Below are positions 23,001 through 33,846 of a DNA stretch of 64,000 bases, piece by piece. The notes beneath the pieces were generated by a model. The model made no database searches. It was not told the origin of the DNA and was given only the letters and a program-made list of their open reading frames with translations. Made by a program: the position numbers and the translations under genes. Every line of letters starts with the position of its first letter. The first letter of the stretch is position 1. This DNA comes from Phyto melanocephala (lineage: Eukaryota; Arthropoda; Insecta; Diptera; Rhinophoridae). The stretch is taken from assembly GCA_941918925.1 (NCBI GenBank), contig OW799233.1, forward strand, positions 172,960,235 to 173,024,234. Direction: 5' to 3'.

Positions 23001-26000
23001 ATTCGAGCACAAAAAAAATTAGATTTGTGTCCGATTCCTAACTTTTGTAAATTTTTCCCAGCAAACTAGTAAGTTTTTCCATGTAGCCCTATTGATTTAT
23101 ATGTATGGTGATTTGTGGAAAAATTGAACTAGGTTTGTGGCAGAAATGAACCAAAATAGACGATTGACCAACCTCTTAAAAATTTTTTACGCGATTGCTT
23201 TTCCGCGTAGAAGTAAATAAAATATTTCGTGCCTGAATTAAGGCACAACTACTACATTCACAAGTAGACAATAGTCTGCCGTACACCTTTAACTAAAATG
23301 TATTTTCGCCAAGTAATTTTAAAAGTTTTCTTTAATGTCGCCCGTTGCGATCGTCCTTTTCGTTACATCTTCAGCATTTACAGACAGATTTTATAGTATG
23401 ACAAAGTGATGTTTTGATCTCGAAAGACCATTGGTGCTGAAAAATTAGAAAATTAGTGCTTACTGTACTAATTTTTAAAAATACAACTCTGTGTAAAAAT
23501 TGATTCACAATACACATCTCTAACTACTCCAAACATTTTTTTCTCATCACTATCTCTTTTCTACCCTCACCTGTAGTGTCAACGGTATATAAGGTTTATC
23601 ATTCAGTTTGTAATTTCTACAATATTAATTTCCGAGCCCATAAAATATATATTTTCTGAGAGCTTATGACTAGGGGAGTCGATTGAGTAATGTCAGTTTG
23701 TCCGACTCTGCTTGTGTTGGTTGAAATCAACTTTTAGGAGGCCTAAATATTGCAAACAATCAATTGTATACATTTTCGGACCTTAATGCTTAAATTACAC
23801 AGAAAACCAAAATAATACAGGTACCGTCTTAAATTTACATGAGTAGTCGATAGACAATATCAATAGCGGTGTAACTTAACTAGTTCCTTTTTAAATTTCA
23901 GTATGTCTTCCTCAAGAAGGACGTGTTTAAATAATCCTGATTGTTTTTGTGTTATTTGTGGAGAATATATGTTCCAGACTACTTTGTGCTTGGTTTGTAA
24001 AACATGTCTTGAATCTTTGCGACTGTGGGCAATTAAAAAAAGACCCACTTTTAAGTACAAAGCTCCTATGATTTGGCGTGAACCATCCAACCATCATGAC
24101 GACTGTTATTACTGTGTAACGAAAATCATAGGAATAAACCATAAAAATTGCTCTAAGTGGATATATCCAAACTTAAAATCTGCCATAAGACCAGTCTTGA
24201 GTATTAGTGACACATCAACACCACAGCACCCATGTACATCTTCGAAAATTCAGACCAGTGCAGCGGACAAACCGAAAACGATGACAGTGGTAGCAACAGT
24301 GATTTTGATGGCAACGGTAGTCCCCGACCACTAAATCAAGTGATCTAAATGACTGGATCAGGGATCTTGAACTTTATAAAACGGCATCAGAAATTTTAGC
24401 TTCCCGATTGAAAGAAAGAAATTTGTTGACCAGAGGAACGAAGATATCGTACTACCGTAACAGGGAAAAGAATTTACTTCCTTTCTTTACTCAAAAAGAT
24501 AATTTATTTGATTTTGTATTGGTATTCTGGGCTTAATTAATGCAATGGGATTAAAAGATTATAATCCAAATCAGTGGCGGTTGTTCATTGATTCGTCACA
24601 ACAAAGTTTGAAATGTGTACTTTTACATAATGGTAACAAACTTGGTTCCTTACCTTTTGCTCATTCTACAAAGGTTAAAGAAGAATATACTACAATATCT
24701 TTAGTTCTCGACAAAATTAAATACAAGGAACATAACTAGGTTGTATGTGTTGATTTGAAAATGGTAAATTTTCTCCTGGGCCAACAAAGTGGCTACACAA
24801 AATATCCCTGTTTCCTATGCTTATGTGACAACCGAGCTAAAGCTAAGCACAAAAAGAGACTGGCCTTCTAGGGAGGGTTTGATTCCCAGCAAGCAAAATA
24901 TAATTAATGTTCCACTAATATCTAGAGACCCAATTATATTGCCTCCTTTGCATATAACACTGGGGTTGATAAAACAGTTCGTAAAAGCTCTTAACAAAGA
25001 TGGCGAATCTTTCAAATACATTGTAAAAGTGTTTCCAAAATTGAGTAGTGAGAAAATCAAAGGTGGTATTTTCGATGGCCCACAAATCAGGAAGTTGATA
25101 GATGATAAAATTTTCGTCAACCATATAACAGCTGTCGAAAAATGTACATGGGAAGAGTTTGTTTGGGTAGTAAGGAATTTTTTGGGCAATAGGAAATGTG
25201 ACGATTACATTCAGCACGTCGCACAGTTGCTAATACACTTCCAGCAGCTTGGTATTAAGCTTTACTACCTTCACAGCCATCTAGACTATTTTCCTGAAAA
25301 TCTCGGTGACCTAAGCGAGCAACAAGGTGAGCGCCTTCACCAGGATATTCGCACTATGGAGGAGAGGTATGAGGGGCACTGGAATTAACATATGATGGCT
25401 GATTATTGTTGGAGCATATAAGATAGTACTCATATAACATCTCACTCTAGAAAATCCAAAAAAAAAAGGAAATTTTTTTCAGAATAAATATATATAATAA
25501 ATTTTTTAAACTTGAACTATGGGCATTTTCAATGAAAAATCCTGTCACTTTATAAATCCAAAACTTGAGCTGCTACATAAAAACGGCATATATTTTTGAA
25601 ATTAGCGTGGAAAAACTTTTCAGATTCATGTAAAAAATCTTATGCGACAGACATTCTGTTTTTCAGTGTTATTAAAAGATTTTATTTGTAGGCAGTTTAT
25701 GGAATATGAAAAATCTTTTTTAATGGTGAATATATGTAGTCTTTTTTTTTTTTGATGAGAGGTTAGTTTCGGAATCAGAAAGAGGATACTTATATTATAT
25801 ACATTCACACTTTCATACATCTAAAGTCTGCCAGAAATTTGTAAACCTAAACCTGGTTACCACAAACATTTTATTAATAAATCTTTAAAAGACACAGTAC
25901 AACATTTTTCAGTTAATTGATTGCCAACTCAATTCTGTGAACTGTATGTGAAATTAGACCCAAAAAGAAGAATTTCTGCATCATTCGTTTTGTCTTCTTA

Positions 26001-29000
26001 CCTGCGATTTGAAGTTAGTATCGATTTGAAGTTAGTACTATCGTATAGGGGAATTTATCACGTTTTAGGCCCTGTTGTTTGACATAGCTCGACAACCACT
26101 AGCCCAATTTAGTTGAAATAAATTTTAAAAAATTAAGAATTACAATTCCCTTAATCTGTTCATATATTGTTTTCCTATACAAGTAACACTTTCGAAGTTA
26201 AAAATGAATGTATGAAGGGAAAAAATTATTTTTTGCCTAAAAATTTAAATTTTTTTTTTTTTTAAATACATAAAAAATCCAAAATGGAAAAAAGTTTCAA
26301 GTCTAGTTATTTTTTCGCAAAGTCACATTCGCAATTGAGTAAATGTATGAATTTCAAAAATTTGCTCGAGATATGCACAACATTATTTGGAGAAAACATT
26401 GACACCTTTTTCATGATTCAAGGGTGGTGGCTATAACTGATTTTTGAAATTCATACATTTACTCAATTGCGAATAAAAGCGAAACGCGTGCATCGATTTT
26501 TATGATCTTTGTCTCATTTTGCTCATAGGTTATGTGACTTTGCGAAAAAATAACTAGACTTGAAACTTTTTTCCATTTTGGATTTTTTATGTATTTAAAA
26601 AAAAAAAAAATTTAAATTTTTAGGCAAAAAATAATTTTTTCCCTTCATACATTCATTTTTAACTTCGAAAGTGTTACTTGTATAGGAAAACAATATATGA
26701 ACAGATTAAGGGAATTGTAATTCTTAATTTTTTAAAATTTATTTCAACTAAATTGGGCTAGTGGTTGTCGAGCTATGTCAAACAACAGGGCCTAAAACGT
26801 GATAAATTCCCCTATACGATAGTACTAACTTCAAATCGATACTAACTTCAAATCGCAGGTAAGAAGACAAAACGAATGATGCAGAAATTCTTCTTTTTGG
26901 GTCTAATTTCACATACAGTTCACAGAATTGAGTTGGCAAATCATGTGTTGTACTGTGAGAGCTTTTGATATTTTTTCAGCATACGACAATAAATCATTTA
27001 TATGTGAATAATTTTGAACATTGTTCTCTTTTTATAAATTTGACTTTAAGGAATTTTTTTCTCTTTCAAATTTTATAAAAATATTATTGGATGATATTAC
27101 TTTAAGTCACCGTTCCTTTACGAATTTAAGTTTCGACAATATTTGTTAATTAAAATCTTTGTTTTTTTCGCAAATTATTAAATTAATGTTGTTTTTTGTA
27201 TAATTTAAATTTGTAAAGTTGCATTATTTTTACTTATGAATTAAATATATTTTAAGCTGTAAACATTTAATTGTTAAAAATTAATCTTAATTCGGAAAGT
27301 TTAAATAAAGGGTGGTCCAACCATACTGCACGATGTTATTTGTAAATATATCAAAAAGTTTTCAGAAAATTATCTTAATATTTTTAATTATGATAGAAGG
27401 TTTCATGACAATCATGTGTGAAATAAAATATCGGCCAAATGTTCGCCACGGTTTTGGTGGGATTCTTCTATCCGATTGTCCATATTTTTAATGACACTGA
27501 GATATAATTGAGGTTCAATCTCGTTAATTATCGTTAGCCTTTAGCTCTTGAATTTTTCTTGACATATTGACGTATAATTTTCTTTTAAATATCTTCAAAG
27601 CAAGAAGTCCAATGGTGTCAAATTACATGATCGTATTGGAAAATTAACATCGCAAAAGAGTCATTGTTTTGTTTACAAGTGTAGCCTTTCTGCTTAAATT
27701 ACATATCGTCTAAGTTCATATCCTCAATTTCTGGTCACAAGAAGTCAGTCATTATCTCGCGATAGCGAACACCATTCACGGTAATTGCTTGGCCGACCTT
27801 ATTTTTGATTCACTCATTGTAGATGCATCGGCTTTTCAACAATCACTGGTGAATTCTCATTTGCCCAAATACAGCAATTATGCTTGTTAACGAACCTACT
27901 GTGTTGACATTATGTTGACCGAAAAAATTAAGAGTGCACACAATGAATTTTGATTTTAACGCCCAGTTTCGCAAAAGGCTTTACAAATCTTAACGCGCTG
28001 CCCAACTGTGTACTACTCCATGGTTAAATTTGTTAAACACTAAAACAAAGAAATGTCAAATTAAGTTGGACTGAAAACCTGACGTTAATATCTGGCTCAA
28101 AATTAACATCGTGCATTATGGTTGAACCACCCTTTATACAGTATTACGATTGAGCTTAAACTTTGAAAATCATAATTTAAGTCTGTTAAAACTTTCAAAA
28201 CAGGTGACCCGAACAAAAAAAAAAATTTTTTTTAAGTGAAACCATTTTGAAAGATAATTATTTATTAGTTAGTTTGTTTTACACAGAACAAATTAAATTT
28301 CTGATTCAATAAAGAAATTTAGAGAACCAAATATGATATTTGTTTGAATGAGGACCTATCACTAAATTTGTAAATTCAAACAAAAAAAAACTAATTTTTT
28401 TTCCAATACAGTTTTATGTTTGAATCTGTAAATTTTTTTATTAAAATATTTCCGACTTTTAAACAAATTATTAACAGAAACAAATAAAAAGTTTATTGAA
28501 ACAATTTCCGATTTTCAAGCAAATTGTTGACAGAAAGAAATAAAAAGTTTATTGAAAAAATTCACAAAACTTTTTTTAATTCAAGAATATTTAAAAAAAA
28601 AAATATTTATTTAATTCAGACAAAAATTTCAGAGAATCAATCAATGACAAGCTAGTTAAAATCTCAAAGAAATATTTAATCAAAGAGAATAATTTAATTA
28701 ATAAAAATAGACGTATGACACACAAGACAAGAAAAAAGCTTCTTTAAAGTGTTGTATCAAACTAAAATATTTAAGTCTACAGTATCTTTAACCAAATAAG
28801 AATTATAAAATTAATTATAGAAATAACAAACAATGAAAACGCACACTAACTGCAAATAAAAAACTTAATTTGTTGTTTTAGCATATGTGTTCAACTAAGG
28901 AAATAATCAAACAAAAATTTATTTGAAACAATTAAAATATTAATAGAAATTGAAATTAAATCTAGGCAAACGTTTCTTTAAAAATATTTTATCTATAATT

Positions 29001-29513
29001 TTTTCTGTGACATGCATTATTTGGTTTGTTTTATATAAAAAAGAAAAATTTAATAGTTTTAAAAACTTACTTTACATTATCATATGTGGCTTTGTAAAAA
29101 CCTTTCATGCCGTCACGTATCTGACCAACATAATTAAAGTACAAAATATATTTTTTATACATCATCAAAGGACTTAATAAATTTATTGTAAGTTTATCGG
29201 TTTTCGTCTGATAAACCATAGATTCATTATTTATCTTTTGCACAACATTGTCATTCGTATCGAACAGTAGCGCATCGAAAATAACCAAAAGATCTTTGTG
29301 AAGCGTAATATCGGTGAGATTATTCACAATTGCGTGTAACGTTATATTGACTTCACCAACAAATGTAAACTGTTTGTCACCGTCCTCTAATCGCAGATAT
29401 GGTGTAATATGTATGTTGTACAGATCGGGTACAACATATTTACTTAAACGATATTCTTCGGCCAATGTTACCGTTAGTAGACAATATATCAAAAACAATT
29501 TATTAGATTCCAT
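20080..29513 (-). CDS. M1 aminopeptidase B, probably secreted, with an in-frame stop
   Basis: Family M1 aminopeptidase closest to gene A. Exons: 29071-29513, 22485-22643, 22130-22423, 21888-22074, 21580-21827, 20398-21516 and 20080-20314. Total 2685 nt; all splice sites are GT-AG and in phase. Residues 1-19 ([20 protein letters not shown]) are a signal peptide; there is no membrane anchor or GPI tail, so the product should be secreted. FPCFDEP is kept. The exopeptidase motif is NGMEN at about residue 288, and HEIAHMWFG starts at about 325 with NEAF 18 residues on. The catalytic-tyrosine helix reads IAYAKGAS. Codon 496 (21360-21362) is TGA, where A has glutamate. The next 370 codons stay open and conserved, so this is a recent nonsense allele, an assembly error or readthrough. 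Intron 1 is 6.4 kb and full of mobile DNA. The last residues may derive from the adjoining pseudogene. Confidence 0.82.
21360..21362 (-). other. Premature TGA in gene B exon 6
   Basis: In the frame fixed by flanking paralogous residues (NGKY before, IKQKRF after) the codon is TGA. Translation ending here would keep the catalytic domain and lose the ERAP1-like C-terminal domain. Confidence 0.85.
22644..23900. other. Gene B intron 1, 5' acceptor-proximal part
   Basis: Non-coding intron sequence with long A runs (22738-22755, 22909-22927). The interval 23577-23740 resembles the start of the dispersed element at 30729 (TTTGTAATT, CCATAAA-TATATATTTTCTG, GTTGAAATCA landmarks), so it is probably an old fragment of that family. 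Confidence 0.4.
23903..25480 (+). mobile_element. Decayed copy of an unclassified transposase-like protein family
   Basis: Plus-strand frames, read across lesions, give one long protein. Its N terminus has paired cysteines (CFCVICG, CLVCKTC) and [15 protein letters not shown] middle part reads [20 protein letters not shown]. The core has [17 protein letters not shown], then [19 protein letters not shown] followed by PCFLCLC, then [19 protein letters not shown] and [17 protein letters not shown], and finally MMADYCW. Aspartates in FIDSS and VDLK, a CxxC and a later glutamate resemble a DDE-type catalytic core. I recognise this as a family repeated in arthropod genomes and annotated as uncharacterised; that statement is from memory. 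At least four lesions (frameshifts near 24250 and 24840, TAG near 24738, TAA after CWSI) make it a dead copy in gene B intron 1. Confidence 0.65.
25893..26957. mobile_element. 1.07-kb nested palindromic (foldback) element
   Basis: The outer arms, 25893-26327 and 26531-26957, are near-perfect inverted copies of about 430 bp. They begin CACAGTACAAC and end GTTGTACTGTG. Within them a second inverted pair, 26328-26362 and 26440-26475 (TCGCAATTGAGTAAATGTAT and its complement), encloses a 77-bp loop. No ORF. High arm identity implies a young or homogenised element. It lies in gene B intron 1 about 400 bp from the transposase-like relic; no evidence ties the two. Confidence 0.9.
27308..28135 (-). 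mobile_element. Mariner-like element remnant with 32-bp TIRs
   Basis: The left end AAAGGGTGGTCCAACCATAC and the complement of the right end AAAGGGTGGTTCAACCATAA match for about 32 bp. TA flanks both sides. The 828-bp interior shows transposase-like order but frames are thoroughly broken. It is in gene B intron 1. Confidence 0.75.
28440..28562. repeat. Two-copy tandem duplication of about 60 bp
   Basis: The unit containing TTTCCGA-TTTT-AA-CAAATT and AAATAAAAAGTTTATTGAAA occurs twice in succession with a few differences, inside AT-rich intron 1 of gene B. Confidence 0.75.
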
Positions 29514-30289
29514 TGAACCGAACCATTTGACAGAAATAGAAGCAACACTACATGCGATCTTTCCGATATTACAAACTCAACTAAATTGTAAAAAAATTCT
29601 CTGATCTGGACGTAAATTAATTAAATATTTTTAGTCTTATAAATATTAGTACAATCACACTATCAAAATGAGATTAAATGGGATTGAGCCCTTATTCTAA
29701 ATTTTTTTTAATCACTTCACCCATTTTTGTTTATAGAAAAGTTACATATTTTCAAAACTAAACAAAATAAGTGGTTCTACTAAGTTTCCACACATAATAA
29801 AATTATATGTTATAACTCAGCGAACACCAAGTTTTGGGGATGACTTTATATCGAACCTTTTTACAAACAATAAACCTTGATAATATGATTTGATAATAAC
29901 TTTAATCAAAAACGGTAATTTCATTAAAAAAGAACAGTTGTTTTGATCTGTTATTTACGTGTAAAATAAGTAATTCATTATGTAATAACAACAACAACAT
30001 AACAATTTATTTAAAGAAATAACCATTGGCGTAGCTAAAAATTTTTTCTGGTGGTGTCAAAAGCTTAAACATTTTTTTTAAATCTTAAACTGAGTTGATT
30101 TAAATGTGTATTAAATGTTAATAGTTAATTTTTTCATATTGTGGTGGGGGGAATTGCACCTCTAAGAATAGTCTTAGCAAATAAATAAAATTGGTCATGG
30201 CACCACAATACTAAAGCTGCATTGTCTTCGTATCTTCTTAAATCGGTCTTTTATTAAGCCTATTTTCTAAAGATATAGGCATACGTTAG
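29514..30289. other. Upstream region of gene B with a dispersed repeat
   Basis: This region should hold the gene B promoter; I see no convincing TATA-initiator pair. At 30025-30180 lies a plus-strand copy of the ATTGGCGTAGCTA repeat also seen at 8646-8806 on the other strand. Confidence 0.45.
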
Positions 30290-30715
30290 GATCGGTCTAA
30301 GTACGCTCGTGCATAGCCAGTGTGTCATCTTTCTTTTATACCATCTCTCTCTCTCTTTAAAAAAACGCCCAAGTTCTTTGAGTTTCTTCCACATTACTTT
30401 CAGTATGGTCTCTCCAGGTTAGCCTTCAAACATATACTACTCCTACGTATTTTACTTTTTATTAATCCGTATTGTCTTAACTCGATAGTTATACTCAGGA
30501 CAGTTATACACCGGTATCTTCTCTTTATTTGTTCCTTTACCTGGTTGGAAGATTTATTCTGCTGCTATCCTGCATTCGAACGTGATCGAAATTTTACTAG
30601 AACGATCCAGTTCACTGTGCTTTTGGTAAATAGATTCGAATGCCGTACTTTGCCACCAGGATTTTTTCTCTTATCAGTATTGCAACACCATCTGCGTAAC
30701 ATACGGGTTTGAAAC
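30290..30715 (-). mobile_element. LINE reverse transcriptase relic
   Basis: On the minus strand, stop-ridden frames read CYADGVAI (the YADD catalytic box with the second D lost), then KVKYVGVVYV, LTWRDHTESN and KMTHWLCTSVLRPILTY. These follow the order of RT motif C and the thumb region in R1/Jockey-type LINEs. Clearly inactive. Confidence 0.7.
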
Positions 30716-31360
30716 CCTCATTTGATAGTTTTTATACCCGCCAACAAAAAAATGGTGGGGGTATATTCATTTTGTCATTCCGTTTGTAACACATCTAAAT
30801 ATCCATTTTAGACCCCATAAAGTATATATATTCTGAATCAGGGTTTGATTTGATGACGATCTAATTATGTCCGTTCGTCTGTCCGTATGTCCGTATGTCC
30901 GTCTGTTGAAAGCACGATAGAGGTCGCACCGAAAAAGCTAGGGGGCTCAAATTTTGCCAGAATCTTTCTTATAGACAAGGTTTGTTTGGTATAAAATGGG
31001 CTAAATCGGAATATTAGGAAGAGAGTTATAGCTCGAAAAGCAAGAGTAGGTCATAAAAAACCGTGTCCTTTAAACATCGAATAAAATGGAATTCTGTCCA
31101 AACGCATTAACGTAGACTCATGAAACTTCGAATATATATTTCCTGAGTAAAACTAATATTTTTCCCCGAAAATTATCTAAATCTATGCATTAGGAGAGGA
31201 GTTATCGATCAAAATGTACGAAAATTTATACCGCACAGTGTATTTTTCGGTATATTTAAAAACAAAAACGTCATAAAAGCAACAAAATTGGATGTACGAC
31301 TCTGAAATTTTGCACACTTTGTTTTTTGGTGAAATGCTTTTTTGTAACGGAAAATCAATG

Positions 31361-32100
31361 TGCCACGCCCACTTTTACGCCCACCTCCCATATAACGTTT
31401 TACCTAAAATTCATATAATTTCTCTATTAATAAAGATTTTGGAATAACAAAGGGCTATATTGAAACACCTAAGTTGTACTCATTCGCAAAAATAACTTTG
31501 ACACGCCTACCATAACGCCCACTTTTCACGTAATCTTCCGTTAATGAAATTTAAAAGCTCATAAAACCGCTAAAATTTGAGGTATGATGATAAAATTTGC
31601 TACGTATATCCCCCTAGGCAATGTCATTACTGTGCCAAAAAATTGAGGTGCCACGCCTACTTTTACGCCCACCTCTTATATAACGTTTTACCTAAAATTC
31701 ATATAATTTCTCTATTAATAATGATTTTGGAATAATAAAGGGCAATATTGAAACACCAAAGTTGTACTCATTCGCAAAAACAACTTTGACACGCCTACTA
31801 TAACGCCCACTTTTCACGTAATCTACCGTTAATGAAATTTAAAAGCTCATAAAACCGCTAAAATTAGAGGTATGATGATCAAATTTGCTACGTATATCCT
31901 TCTAATCAATGTTATTGTTGTGTCAAAAAGTTTAGGTGACACGCCCACTTTAACACCTACCTCCCATATAACGGTTTATCTTAAATTCATGTAATTTCTC
32001 TATTGACAAAGTTTTTGGGAAAATAAAGGACTATATTGAAATATCTAACTTTTATTTGTTAGCAGAAACTTTATTGACACGCCTACTTTAACGCCCACTT
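31361..32100. repeat. About 290-bp tandem repeats inside the dispersed element
   Basis: The landmark CCACGCCCACTTTTACGCCC recurs near 31361, 31650 and 31938, each followed by the same order of blocks (ATATAACG, ATTTCTCTATT, GACACGCCTAC). About two and a half units; the same array is in copy 2 (55112-55850). Confidence 0.8.
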
Positions 32101-32152
32101 TCATTGAAAGACTACATTTACAAAAGCATTTTAGTAGCATATCGAAGTTATA

Positions 32153-32755
32153 AAGGGTGGTTAAATTTTAAGGACCGATGTTGAATTTAAATAAAACACA
32201 AATTATTTAGGATATTAATAGTATTTCTTTTTGTAATTATAATATTTGTATGGTTCAATTATGTATTTAACAAAATATCGGCCAAATGTCCCCCCCATCC
32301 TTGGCGCCACTCCTTTATCTGATGTTCCAAATTTTCAATGACAATGTTGATGCTCAATTGTTGGGCATGATGATGAGGCGAGGTTGACTGCTCTTTTGCC
32401 ACACTATCGCAAAAAACAGCAATGGTTCCCATTCAACGAACTAAGAAGGCATTCACAGATTTTCTAACATTTTATACAGACCTGTTTTGCAGAAATTTAA
32501 ATATTTTTTACAATTCTCCCGATTGTGGACGAATTTGAACGATTATGTTGATCAAAAGAATTACGAAGTGCACAAAATGCATTTTGATCTGAACGCCCAT
32601 TTTTATAAAAAACCTGAATAACTTTAAAGCGTTGGTCATTTGCGTATCTTTCCACGGATCAAATTGAGTAAGTTTGAAATTGAGAAATGTGAAGTAAAAT
32701 GCAGAAAACAAATTTAAAGACTATGTGTAGTTCACCTTCAAATTTAACCACCCTC
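32153..32755 (-). mobile_element. Nested mariner-like MITE in dispersed element copy 1
   Basis: The ends AAGGGTGGTTAAATTTTAAG and AAATTTAACCACCCTC are inverted and flanked by TA. The interior keeps short mariner-like traces. The same insertion at the same place is present in copy 2 at 55895-56474, so it pre-dates their dispersal. Confidence 0.8.
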
Positions 32756-32900
32756 TACAAAGAAAGTGATACATATTTTGTTATAAAGAGATTATTCCAT
32801 AATGATTAACAAAATAATAAATATTGTGCTTTAAATGTACACAAAATTGGTGGTGGGTATAAAAGATTCGGCACAGCCGAATATAGTGCTCTTACTTGTT

Positions 32901-33846
32901 AGTATGGTGGTTACACCTAAGCCGTAACTTAAACAAATGATTTTTGAGTTGCAGTATAAGACTTAACTATTAGTCAATAAAATAAAACGATAAAAAAAAT
33001 AAAAATTATTGTCATTTAGATAACTCGTTAAAATATCGCAGCAAAATAACACATTACAAAATAATGAGTTGAAAGTACTAGAAAACAGTTATTTACTACT
33101 TACAATTTGGCTCTAAACCTATTGTTTTAACATGGCGATATCATTAGAGGCAATTACTTACCACGCTCGCTTACAAATAGGCTTCTATCAAATTTTGCAA
33201 TAAGAAATTGTACTGTGAGTGTTTCGAGGCAAATGTATGGAAATAAGTACTCATGTATCACATTATGAATCAAGTCATTAAAAAATACTTTTTAGTAAGA
33301 CAGACGATATGTAATAGTCATCGAAAAGTATGTTGTTTAGTAAGAGCAAGTCTATTATTTGCTGGGTAATTAGTATTAGTGTTTTAAGTATTTGTTAATA
33401 TGTAATAATTAAACAAATTGCTAATCAAATTATTTTAAATTTATAGATTAATTTTATCTTTAATTACACTTTTCAGTTATTTTTTTTTTCGTATGCCAAT
33501 AAAAAATTTTATAATATCTTTTGCTATTTCATTCTTCATTTATTTGTTTAATCACCCCTAGAATATAAAAAGATTAATAATCTTATAACTGCTAAGTAAC
33601 ACACGACAACAGCCTACGGATATTCCAAATTTAGTATTATCGCTTTAGTAAACTAGTTGTTGAAACAAATTTGAAGTGTAATTGAAAATAACATGTCGCA
33701 AGTCATTATGATTAAGTATATTTTTTCGTAATCAATTTCAAAAATATTCAATGTTTTATCAAACAAACAAAAGCGATTAACTGTGTATATAATATACAAT
33801 AATACATTAGATAAGAAAATTTTTTTTCTAAACCACTAGTAACCCA
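32901..33846. other. Downstream region of gene C
   Basis: AT-rich, no gene. The interval 33180-33290 is similar to 19310-19435 (see there). Confidence 0.4.

Larger units (their letters stand above)
30729..32900 (+). mobile_element. Dispersed 2.1-kb non-coding element, copy 1
   Basis: Starts TTTTTATACCCGCC, has a TCCGTCTGTCCGTATGTCCG region, an internal tandem repeat and ends in a hairpin (ATTCGGC-ACA-GCCGAAT) followed by ATAGTGCTCTTACTTGTT. The terminal segments TATACCCGCCA and TGGTGGGTATA are inverted. No ORF of note. A second nearly identical copy is at 54496-56619 and a broken one at 60433-64000. Such TATACCC/GTCCGTC repeats are common in flies; the class is not clear to me, although the 3' hairpin recalls Helitron-like ends. 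Confidence 0.8.

Noticed and set aside
24821..25217. Minus-strand frames of 100-122 codons
   Set aside because: They are antisense to the transposase-like relic, whose plus-strand reading is coherent.
31209..31391. Small frame repeated at 54958-55140
   Set aside because: It recurs only because the two dispersed elements are near-identical; it is antisense to a non-coding repeat and has no domain.
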